NCBI GenBank assembly: GCA_932294295.1
Contig: OW028582.1
Span: forward strand, 38,476,204-38,540,203
Origin: Alitta virens
Lineage: Eukaryota > Annelida > Polychaeta > Phyllodocida > Nereididae
Direction: 5' to 3'
DNA: 64,000 nt
How positions within the stretch are numbered: position 1 is the first letter of the stretch; every line of letters starts with the position of its first letter. The position numbers and the translations under genes are program-made. The notes beneath the pieces were generated by a model that was not told the origin of the DNA, ran no database searches, and saw only the letters and a list, made by a program, of their open reading frames with translations. Positions 34,633 through 45,990 of the stretch are shown here, piece by piece.

Positions 34633-35994
34633 TTACACAGGGGTAACTTTTCCAATATAGCTACGTAATTTAGTGTGATACGCCTCAGGTGTTTCATCGT
34701 CAGACGTGTCAGAATATGACAGTTTAAACTTAACAGGGGTATCATCATCATTGGTCGATGGGGTTTGCGATGTACACGGTTGTACTACCTTAACAGTGGT
34801 ATCATCATTTGCCGATAGGGTTTGCGATGTACAATGTTGTACTGTAGAGTCTTTAAGTCCATGATCCGAGGTTTCAGGGGATTCATTACATATGCTAGAA
34901 CAAAAGTAATACATATATACATACAAATATATGCATGTGCGAGTGAGAGACAACAAGAATCTATACACAACAACAATTATTTGTACCTGCTATCAGTAGA
35001 TTGGTCGCCTCCTCCGCGCATTTTACTCAGGGCTCCGGTGAGCGCATGTCTTGCCATACTAGCCACTCCTGTCAATATTGTAGTGCCAGCCGTAGGATTT
35101 CTCTATATGAAAATACAAAAAGCATTAAAGCAATACTTATATATGATTATGCGTATGTCTAACTAAAACATATCAGGTGTTTGAGTAATATGTCAATTTT
35201 ACGCTAGGGGACAACGTTTTTATAGTAGTCGCGATATTAATATAAAAACTGCATGACCATCTTATAAATCATAATAACTTGATAGATGTTTGATTCGTAA
35301 CAATTGTGTCCCGTGATTTATATAATAGCTACGCTACCTATCATATAAAGTATGTAAGCCTTAATGATACATATGAGAGTTTAAAACTGACATAATGATA
35401 TCCTTTTTTAAACAGCCTACTCTGCTAAAAACGTAGCTACGCCACTGATCACACGTAACAACTTATACATTACGTATTGTCGACGATAGATATACGAGTT
35501 TTGTTTAATATAAAACAGTAATAATCTACCTTGTGAAGCCAGATGCCGATTCCTGTTGTTATCACTATTAACAACACACCAGATACCGATGATATGATTA
35601 CAGCAGCGCTGTATGACCGTGATATAAACACATAGTCATGCTGATACTCTGTGGGGTTATTCTTGTGATCGATGACTGATGCAGGTTTCTTTCCGTTCCC
35701 TCTTTTACATACAATTTTTGCAGATATGTCGTATACAGGCAGGGGTATGCTCGAGTGACAGTATCTAGTACCAGTCATGTCTACAAATGACAGCATGCTA
35801 TACTCCATATTAGAAAATTCTTCTATGGGCACGCGTTCCAATGTTTGCGTTTTTGTACAATCTGCCCTAATATCCTTGCCGTTGTTAATAACCTTGCACA
35901 AACATAATCGATTGGCACAAATATATCGATATCCATAAACCCGTGTGAAACTGAGAAGTACAGTGAGAGTGATAAGACGCTGTATTAACTCCAT
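34633..35994 (-). CDS. Spliced single-pass membrane protein 1 (paralogue of the gene at 36.7-37.6 kb)
   Basis: Three exons: 35,994-35,530, 35,102-34,987 and 34,894-34,633. The donors are GTAGAT and GTACAA, the acceptors ATATAG and TTCTAG, and the joins are in phase 0 and then phase 2. ATG 35,994 is preferred over 36,060 because it starts a signal peptide (MELIQRLITLTVLLSF). About 280 residues. The ectodomain has a Cys-rich opening (CANRLCLCK), the motif ADCTK and MTGTRYCH, recalling an LRR N-terminal cap. A membrane span (about SVSGVLLIVITTGIGIWL) ends at the first intron. The cytoplasmic part is basic, then acidic and Ser/Thr-rich with two copies of a PCTSQT-type repeat. Attachment or envelope roles are possible but unproven. 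Confidence 0.65.
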
Positions 35995-36060
35995 GTTTGC
36001 TCTTGAAATATTTCGGAACAACTGAATAGAATCTTTAACAAGTAGCAATGCGTCATGCAA

Positions 36061-36705
36061 CGAAGCACCCCCCCCCCCCGTGATTTATTACATAATTAAA
36101 CCCTACACCCCGTTACTTTATTACATAATTAAACCCGCTAGTGACTCTCTAGTTAGCTAACAGAGAAGTGTCAATCGTTTTAGGGTTAATTAGCAATGCT
36201 TACAATGCCTATATAATAGCAATGAATGCATAACATAACAATTATAGTAAAAACAGCAGCTGTTTTTTATTTAATAACAGAACAATGTGTCAACTGTTGA
36301 TATATATGCATCAGTGCATAGTCTTGTAAAGACAGTTGAAAACTACCTTTACTCTGTGATAAATATATAAGAATGCTATATAACTGTATAATAGCTATAG
36401 TTTGAGATACTCTGTAAAATATAACAAAAAATAAGCAAAAAAACAGGTGTAGCTCAAAAATGATTTATTTTGTACTACTAACACACAGTGTTCAATATAT
36501 TACTTTTTGATACATGCTAAGACATATACATACATATCACGCAATATGTTACAATTTAACATATATATTACTGTGTATAAATTATAACAACGATACTATT
36601 GCTATGTTACCAATGTACTTACTACATACATTAACCGTTCAGCTACATATTATAATATGTTGCTAATGTAAATATCTAGACAGTAAGTTACATATATGTA
36701 ATATT
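36061..36705. other. Spacer between the two membrane protein genes
   Basis: Holds a run of 12 C (36,068-36,079), two copies of TTATTACATAATTAAACCC (about 36,083-36,135) and otherwise AT-rich non-coding sequence. Confidence 0.6.
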
Positions 36706-37259
36706 TTATATAAGTTCCTCTCTAGATTCTGTCAATGCTGAACCTATGGTTGGTAGTCTTTGCAAAAATTGTGGTCTCTTTTTTCTGCAGCATTGCACCA
36801 TCTTGATTACAGTTGTTATAACCTGCAGAGTAAAGATAAGTGTTAGCCGTGTGTATATCTACATCTATATACAGCAGGGGGGCCACAGGGAGACCTGGAG
36901 GTTTCACCTGTGGGGTGGTGGTGTTTTAACACAATAATAAACATAAATTAAATATACCCAGATATACATCTGGGCCGCTGTTATTCACATTTCCAGTCCT
37001 CCCCTGAAAATACAACACAACAAATAACATACCTTGAATGTAATGTAGGTCAGTGCTATACATGCTACATAGAACTGGAATGTGCTAATGGTGTTGCTGA
37101 CATATGATGGAGCATTAGTCTTCATTGTTATATCAGTAGACGTGTTGAAAATTGCTGTGTTAGATACAGACGATGTCTCTAAAGTACCCTTGTACAAACT
37201 TGTAGTGTACAGTATATGCTTAGACGTCTCTGAAAATGTAAAACGTATTACATGTATAC

Positions 37260-37293
<34 letters not shown>

Positions 37294-37644
37294 CATCATT
37301 ACTGTTCGTATTCGTTATACTATACATAAATAAGACTCACCTGTATCGGTAGGTAGACACACAATTGATGCATTGTATACATCAGTAACCTTCTGTAACA
37401 CAGTATGACAGAATACAGTACCAGACATATTGACCAGTGTTATGTGTTGTACAAGGTGCGACGAGAATGATGGAATTTGCTGCAGCCATGACGATTTGGT
37501 GCAATCGGCTTGAATCAATCCATTACTAAGCGTGGCACAATCACATACATTAAAACGTTGTAAGCTCTTATATGAGCCACATAATATAACAGTATTGGTA
37601 ACTGTTGATATGCATAAAGCAAATGTAATAGTAAGAAGAAGCAT
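36706..37644 (-). CDS. Spliced single-pass membrane protein 2
   Basis: Exon 1 runs from 37,644 (or 37,728) to 37,341, exon 2 is 37,229-37,033 and exon 3 is 36,822-36,706. Donors are GTGAGT and GTATGT, acceptors TTTTCAG and CTGCAG, in phase 1 and then phase 0. About 205 residues from ATG 37,644, which starts a signal peptide (MLLLTITFALCISTV). The ectodomain shares the CxC...ADCTK...MSGTVFCH pattern with membrane protein 1, followed by Thr/Ser-rich sequence with N-glycosylation sites. A membrane span (FYVACIALTYITF) ends at the second intron. Exon 3 supplies a short, very basic cytoplasmic tail. The intron after the membrane span has the same place and phase as in the paralogue, supporting gene duplication. 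Confidence 0.65.
37262..37292. repeat. (TA)n in an intron of membrane protein 2
   Basis: A pure TA tract within the first intron. It explains the short repetitive open frames on both strands. Confidence 0.9.
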
Positions 37645-37771
37645 TCTCAAACTGTTATGCTGGTGTATAATTCTATACGTATCACGTGTTAGATAGATCG
37701 TAATATAGAACATTTGTGTGTAGGTCATTGACTAGAGTTCATAATATAGAACGTTCAGACATCGCTCTGAA

Positions 37772-37803
37772 CATGGAGACGAGAGTAGACTCTTGTCTCC
37801 ATG
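37772..37803. repeat. Perfect-type hairpin upstream of membrane protein 2
   Basis: A 15-base arm CATGGAGACGAGAGT, 2-base loop and pairing arm ACTCTTGTCTCCATG with one wobble. It is flanked by direct copies of CTCTGAA. It lies 44-75 bases before the longest open frame's start (37,728) and 128 or more before ATG 37,644, probably in promoter or 5' untranslated sequence. Confidence 0.8.
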
Positions 37804-38067
37804 CTCTGAATAACTAGATATATGAGATTACATGTAGTAATCAAAAACTATTCTATACATATTTTATACAATTTATATAACATATTCAAAGTATTTTGCG
37901 CCCTTTAATACACCGGTGAACTATATATACATATTAGTTTCGAGACAGTTGTAGGGTTGTAAGTTGTACATTTCTGTCAAAACCACTTGTATGACGTGTT
38001 GTAATATATATATCGACGACTAATATCATAATGAGAATGAGCTTATACAGTAATCATTCTACACATG
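37804..38067. other. Spacer between PolB and membrane protein 2
   Basis: AT-rich and non-coding. No element beyond the adjacent hairpin. Confidence 0.5.
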
Positions 38068-41000
38068 TCAGTAACCGTAAGGTACTGTATTATATGTATT
38101 TTTAACAATTACTCTTTTATCAAACACTTTCCTGTATGTTTTGCTTGTAGGCCTGTTATAAACTATGCCTCTATGCTTAACGCGCGAAATCTGGTTACTA
38201 GTTGGAAGTTTTACCAATTGCTTTTCACCGAACACTATCTGTCTCATGCAGTCAAAATCAATGATTGCAGCGTTTGTGTAATTTAATGAAATCCCTTTGA
38301 TTTTACGTACAACAGTGTCAGTGTTTAATTTGTAGGAGTAACTCTTAGGACCTGTGGATAGGAAAGTCTTGATATATGTATCCTGTTTGAGCTCGTCAGT
38401 TAATTGACCTAACAGATCGCCTGTTTCCACAACCTTCTCGTCATTTTGCTCTATAAAAATAACTGAATCAGTATCATAATATAGTGTGTTACGGCCAGTT
38501 TTGTTCAACACTTGTAACAGGTGCAATCGTGCTAATGATGTTGTAAAAATACCTATAATTTCATTAGTGAAAGTTGATTCCTCTTCAAAAGTTTCAGTAT
38601 TCTTAACATCGATCACAACATAATCATTTGAAATCAGATGAAAATTCATTATACATTTTGTGGGGTCATTTTTCATCTGCGTATATTCTTTTAAATTTTT
38701 CATATAAAATGATCTGGGTAGATTTTGTCTCTGTACAAACTTTCCCCACACACTGTTGAGAAACAGTTTACAAATTGTTCTAAGTGACGGGTTGTGTGCA
38801 ATTGCATCTTTATCAAGCATGATTCCCTGCACTCTGTTATAGTAAGATATATAGTTATCTTTGTCAGCATTTGTTTGCACCCATTGGGGATATCCTGACG
38901 CTTGTTGTTTCTGTTAAAGAAACATTTTCACATATTCTGTGAACACACTTCCAAAAGCATCATCCTGTGTTGTATTAGGAAAGTGATATACTTCATATAT
39001 CCGAATCAATGTGTAACCTTGTTTAATAGCCTCTTTCAACTCAGGTGTTGTCCATGTACCAAAAAGAGCTCTCTTGGCATCACTGCATTTGCAATATGTC
39101 TGTGCCTCCTTTGAAGCACATGTACCACATAATGGAAACTTGAGTTTACCTTTGCATCTCACGGGTAGCACAGGTATGTATAGACCTCTTGGTGGTACAA
39201 TTCGTACCTGTGCTAGACCATAATACGATTCTAGAGTATAATCAAAGGCATCCGGGTCTTTAATTATTGTAGCGTGCGACGTAGGGTAAACCCCAGACAT
39301 CGTAATATGGGGATAGAGCGATGTTACGTCATAGAAACGTATCTTCTCCCCCTTCTTCACATCATAATAGAGTTTTGTTGGTTCAACTCTTCCGCCAAAG
39401 AAGCTATCGCGTATTTTTAAAGGTCTAACTGTATCGCACTTATTAATAAATTCACGCATAATTGTGTTGGTCTGAATTATTTTATCATAGCGGCACTCCC
39501 ATATTGAGATAACATTGTAACCTAGTGTTCTGATTTCTTGAAGACGTTCTAAGGTTCTACTGTAAAGAGCATTCAAAGTCTGACGTGTACGCGGATCCCG
39601 AGCCTGTCTGTCTTGCTGACAGGTATGGCCATGGAAACGACATCCTAAGTATTCATAAACAGTATTACTGTCTATATGTATACCATCGACTGTATATCTT
39701 GTTCCTGGTATACGAAACTCACCACCATTCCTAGCATGTTGTATACGTTTACCTTCTGAGTGGCTTACCCATTCTAACCATAAAGCTGACTTTTGGCTAT
39801 CATTATGATGTTTACCATAACCCTGTGCTGGTATTTGAGGTATAGGTGATCTAAGGAATGATGACTCTGCTATCAGATCATTATTAATAATCTCATCATT
39901 GAAGTGCCATACATCTCTTCTAAGTATAGCTTCTCCTGCTCTACCATCTGTTAAAGTTACATTATGCACTTCATAGAGCATAAGTTGTCTTATTACTTGC
40001 ATAGCGCATGACGCTAGGGTAGCATGGGCAAAAGGGTCTATACCTGAGGTATTAGAATCCTGTATTGTTGTAACTGTCTTTATAAGTTTTCTAAAACTAG
40101 TGCATGCTTCCCTCAGAATTGTTACGTCAGAGCGTGTGTACTCTAACAATTCTTTCTGAAAATTAAATGTATCACCTTGATGTTCATTGTACCATATGAA
40201 GAACTCTGTTCTGTCAGCTGTAGACATAAAATCAACACCATAATAATATGGCGCAAACATTGGACCAACATATTCTTGGTTATCTAATGTATTTGCTAAG
40301 TGTGGAAAATCACCTTTCTTCAGATCTCCTTGTAACCCCAGAGCTTTAGGTAAAGCCTTCAAGCGCATAGGTAGAAAATTCAAACTATCTATGAACCTGA
40401 TACTCACTCCCTGCTTTATGTTCATCAGCATAATCTTGGTACCAGTAAATATAACTTCTGGGAAGATACCATTATCAACACAATAGCCGAGTATGAAATG
40501 AGCATCGAATGCTTTAGAGTTGTGGGCAATTGCCGTGACATCTTTATGTTGAGGTGTTAGTAACCATTTACAAAATTCTTCAGTAGTATCAGGTCCCTTG
40601 AATATTTTCTCCCTCTTGCCACATGTATCATTGTTACATAGTGCTCTTATAAAGTGTTTATGTAAATTGTCTTTAACAGAACAGATGTTACATCTATCTC
40701 CGCAGTTCTCACATTTAGAGTAAACTGTAAATTCATTATCCTTACAACGATCACATACTGTTTGGCATACTAAAAAGTTAGGTATATGTTTTGTAGACCA
40801 CAATATGATCTCTTACAATTTACACATTTACGACATGGTGTGCATAGAGCCAGAGGTGTACACTTATCGCAATCATCCTGAGGTTTATTCTTGTAACCTT
40901 TGTCGCATATAATTATATCATTTTGACAGGTTTCAAAGTCATAATATAGAAATTTACCTGCTGATACCTTAGCTTTCTTTATCCTATAGAAGCATAAATG

Positions 41001-42332
41001 GTCACCTAATACATACTCGTGACAGCATGTACATAACCATTCACCACATATGTGTAAATGTTTGGCTCTTTTTGATGTGTTCAGTATTACGAAACATGTC
41101 TTACATCTGTAGTATTGTTCACAGAGAGAAGGTTGATCTTCATCTTTTAGAACACCTCTGTCGTACTGTCTTTGTTGCCTATGTTTTTCGTAACACAACG
41201 TGTTACGACACATCATGTTACAGTCTATGCATTCATCAGATGTGTTGTCAAACATACAATTTTCTGAACAACATGTTCTACATACACTATCACAACCGTG
41301 TTTTCGATTCTTATTGTACACTTCGAAGCAGTGGATGCATATCTTACTGTTAACAAAAAACCCATTGATGTTTGTAATACTATGATAGTGATCATCTTTC
41401 AGATATAAAAATATCTTTCGTGGTCTAGTTATTAGACCTTTATACATAACATCATTTCCTGTATCCCCTGATACAACAACAATTTGAATGTCTAATTCTG
41501 TCTCGAACTTATGCAAATCCTTAACTTTTACAGGCTTGTTTGTGGGTACACCCGCCTTTCTGTGAAGTCTGATAGCACAGCTACGTTGCGAATCACGTGC
41601 TTTACTCATGGATCTGTCTTTCCTTATAAGTTTTGCAAATTTTGCTTTACTCATGTTGTCTATTTTAGCTTTACATGTTATAATAGCTCGACCTGCACAC
41701 AAATATTCATTTTTCACTACAGGAATAAACACCATTGAATGCTTTTTTTTGATTGTGCAACTATCCGATAAGGGGTCAGTGTCAACGATGGCTCTGCTTC
41801 CGCCACCTCCTTGATCATCCGCACTCATGATGCCCACATTAACTTCAAAAGTGTCATCAATATCTAGAGATTTGTTTGACTGGAGAACTGCATTTATCCT
41901 ATAAAATAAAATATCGAAAAATTAACACTGCCTGTTAAATTGATGAATGTTATAGAAATAGTAAAAAGGTATTATACCAGTGTGTGCTTACCTCTCCATT
42001 ATAACATCGGCTGTAATATTATGTTTTGGTTGACAATGTATAAACACCTCCCTCTCCAATCCTGAGTGATTAATAGTGAGTCTCGCTTTATCATTTCCAT
42101 TAGGATGTTTCTCATTAACCAATTCCATGACATCGGTGAACATGTTATGTAATTCATCCTGAGCATTAAGAAGTTGTACACCTTGTAAGTCATTACTAAA
42201 TTTAGTTTTATATGTTACTTCTTCGATGCCAAACTTTCTAGATATTTTCTGTCTCACAGGACTAATGATGTAAGGTTTTGTATCAGCATTAGCTCCTTCT
42301 GTCTTACTCCGTTTGACTGATATATCATCCAT
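38068..42332 (-). pseudogene. Protein-primed-type family B DNA polymerase, spliced, with one frameshift and one stop
   Basis: Replicates the element. Exon 1 is 42,332-41,992. It joins in phase 2 to exon 2 starting at 41,898 (donor GTAAGC, acceptor TTATAG) and matches the N-terminal domain of Polinton PolBs. The long part then reads through Cys-rich zinc-binding clusters. Exo I is YYDFET, just before the frame changes at about 40,770-40,803. Exo II is AHNSKAFD and Exo III YTRSD. Then come polymerase motif A (DVTSLYPHI), a stop TAA at 38,914-38,916, motif B (LNSVWGK) and motif C (YYDTDS). The reading frame is the same on both sides of the stop. Active-site motifs are intact, so the breaks look recent or could be assembly errors. 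The outermost leftward gene is the usual PolB position. Confidence 0.9.
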
Positions 42333-42419
42333 TATTAAATAAGAAAGTTATCAACTAACATTTCTACATGTATGTTTATACAAAAAATCCTTTGTAGTAG
42401 ATATGTACAATTGAAGCCC

Positions 42420-42428
42420 TATATATAG
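42420..42428 (-). promoter_or_regulatory. TATA-like box before PolB
   Basis: TATATATAG on the minus strand, about 88 bases before the PolB ATG at 42,332. Confidence 0.45.
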
Positions 42429-42594
42429 CTTTTACAACAATAGTATGTGTATCATGCAATTTCTACATTACTACATTAACTATCAAACAACTACCCTCAG
42501 GTTATAAAATTATCATGTGGACGTAGTTAAATTAATTAGTAATGCACAATGCGTGACTTGTCTCAGATCATTATAACTGTACATTGTTCCGAAA

Positions 42595-42845
42595 ATAACC
42601 AATGCTTCAGCACCACCTAGTGTCCAATTTTAAAACATTGCAGCTCCACCTGGTGTCCATTTATAAAAACATTACGGCTCCACCTGGTGTCCAAAATATT
42701 CGTACGCAGCGCCACCTAGCGTCCAACTTCAACGTATATAGCGCCACCTGGCGATAATTCGGAACATCAGCGCCACCTGGCGATAATTCGGAATAGCGCC
42801 ACCTGGCGTTAATTCGGAAGGTTTACGCCTGGTGATAATTCCCGC
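42595..42845. repeat. Array of (G/C)CCACCT(G/A)G(T/C)G motifs
   Basis: Eight spaced copies of a CACCTGGCG/CACCTGGTGTCC-type word. The later copies share a 24-27-base unit ending in GATAATTCGGAA. The reverse complement AGGTGGCGC equals the core of the insulator protein CTCF as known from insects, and CACCTG is an E-box. It lies just outside the PolB end of the Polinton-like element. Confidence 0.8.
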
Positions 42846-42999
42846 AAGTAGGGGTTTATAGAGTACTCGGAACTACTCATTTATTCCACTGTATTCATTG
42901 TGATTACACACAGATTTACATCTGATTTGTGCCTCTTTGCACTACAGTATAATGCCAAGGAATCGATCCTACTTCTGATTTGAAATATGCCCTGAATCT

Positions 43000-43870
43000 G
43001 TCCCTGGTTTCATGTGACTGTGCAGTGGTATGGTGGCCAATGCCAGGAAGGTCCACCAAACCTTCATTCACTGAATGCTCGATCGACCTATCAACTTCTA
43101 GGAATCCCCCAGGATGTGTGGCATCCTTTAAATTGCAAGAAATTATGTAGGATGCACGTAGCCAACACTACATTATCAACATTGTGTGGATGTAGATTTA
43201 TCTTACGATACTATATACACCATCTTTTTGCCAATAGCCCATTTTCTGAGGTTCGTCTTGCTCTACTGAGCCGATAATTAAAAATGTGTTTGTCCTCGGA
43301 GTTTTTCTTTCCAGGATAGGGCCTCATTAACCAAGGTTTCAAAGGAAATGCCTCATCTGCGACTATAGTAAATAGCAAAGGTCCATGTTGTTCTGCACCA
43401 GCAATTGGTTTTTCATCAGGCAAGAGCATCTTTCCACTCAGCAGGGCTTTGCCAAGAGAGGATTTTGCAAAGATTCCGCCATCGCTATTGCGACCTCACG
43501 CCCCAACATCTACATAAATAAAGCGGTACCTTGAATCCACCAATGCTAACATCACAATGAAAAAGTATAACTTGTAGTTGAAGTATCGTGAGCCTCAATT
43601 GGGTGGCGCCTGTATGCTGACATGTTTGCCATCTAACACCCCTATGCAATGTGGAAGATTCCAAAGTTTAGCGTACTCTTCAGCAATTGCTTCCCACTGT
43701 TTAGTATCTTTTGGTACTGGCATGAACAATGGTGCAAGAGTGTGCCATAGTGCAGAGCATACTTGGGTAACTATATTCGAAACTGTTGATACACCAAGCC
43801 TGTAGCTAAAGGCTATAGTTTTGAAGGAATCTCCAGTCGCAAGATATCTGCAAAGTGTTAGGAAAAATGC
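43000..43870 (-). pseudogene. Decayed PIF/Harbinger transposase (second family)
   Basis: On the minus strand, in order, are a helix-turn-helix-like segment (near 43,860-43,750), a LWNLPHCIGVLDGKHVSIQA-type DDE start (near 43,670-43,600), and ADEAFPLKPWLMRPYPGKK and FNYRLSRARRTSENG at 43,211-43,350. An LATCILHNFL-type C-terminal segment follows at 43,180-43,130. Stops and frame changes separate the pieces. A TTTGCAG acceptor-like site near 43,855 suggests the ancestor was spliced. It differs clearly from the intact transposase at 17.6-19.0 kb. Confidence 0.85.
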
Positions 43871-44577
43871 TTTTATTTGAAATTAATTAAGGAGCTGCAT
43901 ATTTAAAATACAGAAGATGCAAACCTCCAATCCTACCACCTGGACCACTACCCTACAAAAAGTCATTGAAGTTGTTTTCAGTCTTCAGCAGTTACAAATC
44001 TATTGAGATATTTTCAGACACTACATGGAAAAAATGTTTTACAATTTTCACTTTACAATAGGCGAAGACTGCAAATCGAAATGAAAATTGTTTGGGAAAC
44101 TTTTGCGAAAAAGAAAAAGCAGCTAAAGACTCGCAGCGGGCAGGCAGCTGTCAGGATTCAAAAATGGAGAAACACGGAGAGCATGAGTTTTCTGAATAAC
44201 CATTTGCAGGGGAGAAAGTAAGTTATCCTCATCAGATCTCAGAAATAGTCTACCTCTCAGCCCACACTGAACAGGAGGTTCTGTTTTGCCTAGATGGTTC
44301 TATTGGCAACAAGTGAAAAAATCTGAATGGCAATTGCCTAAATTATTTGATTTTGCTATAACTATGTCTCAGTCCTAAATGTTTAATTGTGAAAAAAAAA
44401 GACTTATTTGGCATCAATATTAACTGATAAAGATACATCCAGAGATATGATGTAGCATATTCAGACTGAATCGAAATTCAAAAATATTGGCTCGTGTGTA
44501 TTTCCCTTTCCGAATGGTAATAAACAACACTAAAGTAACAGATTGTAGTTTCTGCATAACTTTGTAATGATCGAGAT
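43871..44577. other. Unassigned DNA beside the Harbinger relic
   Basis: May include further upstream parts of the decayed transposon. No clear terminal repeats or gene were found. Confidence 0.4.
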
Positions 44578-44720
44578 GCCTCGGTCTAGTGGTATGGCGC
44601 TCGCCTGCAAACTGCAAGATTGAAGGTTCGAGCTCATGGAGGAACTCAGCAGATCCTCTGTAAGTCTCTGCTCCTCTCCACCCAGTGTAAATGTGAAGCT
44701 GGCCAGGCCCATGGGACAAA
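44578..44720 (+). repeat. tRNA-derived SINE, different family
   Basis: An A-box-like TCTAGTGGTATGGCGC (44,585-44,600) and a B-box-like GGTTCGAGCTC (44,625-44,635) are followed by a tail without likeness to the other two SINEs. The head resembles a tRNA with the TGGTCTAGTGGT-type D arm. The acceptor stem does not close, so it is not called a tRNA gene. Confidence 0.65.
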
Positions 44721-44823
44721 TTAACCAATTTTTTGGCAAAATTGGCAATAAATTTGTGTTTGATGGACTTTTTTAATAACATTTGTGACTTGCATAAAAC
44801 CTATTGAACTTGTGGAAGTGAAG

Positions 44824-45164
44824 CAGGGATTGAAATTTGACGTGAACTATCGCTCACATTCACGCAGAGCTCACGCAAATGTGATTTTGCGAGAGCATAT
44901 ACTCGCCTACGCATGAGTTGTTTCGATAAAGGGGTTGCAGAACTACTTTTGACTGTCTTGCAATCTAACTTGAAAAGGAAAACCCATCTTATATAAGCTA
45001 TGCTTTAGATTTCAATTGAATTATTGCTTTTTCAAAGCTTGGTATAACTGTTTAGATGAACCATTGATCAAATTCTGCGAGCAGGAGCTCACGCAAAGTT
45101 ACCAAAGATGATTTTGCGGGAGCGGCTAGTCATTCGCGTGGCCTATTTCAAATTACAATCCCTG
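44824..45164. mobile_element. hAT-like MITE
   Basis: A 341-bp element with imperfect terminal inverted repeats beginning CAGGGATTG(A/T)AATTTG and repeated CTCACGCAAA / TTTTGCG(A/G)GAGC words inside each arm. GTGAAG flanks both sides (44,818-44,823 and 45,165-45,170). CAGGG tips are typical of hAT elements, though the visible target duplication is 6 rather than 8 bases. No coding capacity. Confidence 0.65.
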
Positions 45165-45835
45165 GTGAAGGCCATGAAAGTAGGATTTCGCCTCCTCTAT
45201 TTTTGAAGTCTGGCTACGGCCCTGCTGGCTATGGACAGTGAAGGTGATTGTAGAGTGCTTAGCCCCCGCAGGTAGCTCTGCGTAATTTGCTGTATACTCC
45301 CCAAGGAGAAAGGCTCATGCTTGAACAGGTCCACTAGCAGATTAAATGTAGTAATTCATCTTAATTGAGAAGCTGCAAGGATGCCAGGATCGAGTGATCA
45401 CCACTCCTTCCTTCACCTTTCCAAGTAAGAGCTGAGGGGACCTGCATGCTTCAGCATGCTGTTTTAATTGCATAAACACATGAATTTTAATCTTCTCTTA
45501 CAATGACCTACTTTATTTACATATATAACAGCACTACCTGAACTTTGATAGTAGCCAGGAGGAGGAAGTGGATGTCAGGGGTTCAATTATAAAGGGAGCG
45601 ATAATTGCCGCGCCGCTTGCTGCCTGAGTGCTGCATGACGCCCGCATCCAGTGTGAACGTCCCTTAAAACGAGCTTGTGCACAATATAAATTACGGCAGC
45701 TATTTTGCACCAGGCTTTTTATTTGATATTCAATTTATGAGCAATCATTTTTAGACTAACTCATTGACAATGGGAATTTAGTTTGGTTCAGGAATGTCAT
45801 CCTGGTAACTACAAATGTAACCTGCTGCAGTTAGA
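45165..45835. other. Unassigned spacer
   Basis: Includes a GC-richer stretch at 45,590-45,670 ending in AGTGTGAACGTCCC. That resembles a Harbinger or hAT terminal repeat, but no partner end was found. Confidence 0.35.
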
Positions 45836-45841
45836 TTGGTA

Positions 45842-45990
45842 ATAATAACAATAACATATTTTATGAGGGCGAATTCATTGTCATCTTTCGCCTCGTTTGT
45901 GCCGACAATGATTCTGTCGGGGCGAGAACTAGGCTCTTGGGCTGTCGAAAACCATGGCGCCCTCATAAAACACGTTATTGTTATATTGCT
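45842..45990. mobile_element. Foldback/MITE of about 150 bp
   Basis: Arms 45,842-45,871 and 45,957-45,990 pair almost fully (AATAACAATAAC...TTTTATGAGGGCG). The middle has a shorter inner inverted repeat (CCGACAATGATTCTGTCGG). No coding capacity or clear target duplication. Confidence 0.7.

Larger units (their letters stand above)
27301..42590. mobile_element. Polinton/Maverick-like virus-type element (degraded)
   Basis: About 15 kb with two converging gene blocks: capsid-type genes, packaging ATPase and PC4 protein rightward, DNA polymerase B and membrane proteins leftward. The combination of protein-primed PolB, F54H12.2-like capsid protein, A32-type ATPase and chromodomain matches Polinton/adintovirus-like elements. 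No terminal inverted repeats, integrase core or protease could be identified. PolB carries two breaks and a central gene is decayed. This looks like a truncated, inactive endogenous copy whose capsid block is still open. Boundaries are approximate. Confidence 0.88.

Noticed and set aside
27200..42600. Terminal inverted repeats of the Polinton-like element
   Set aside because: I compared the left edge (27,200-27,300) with the reverse complement of 42,333-42,600 and saw only a weak, short resemblance. This does not define ends.
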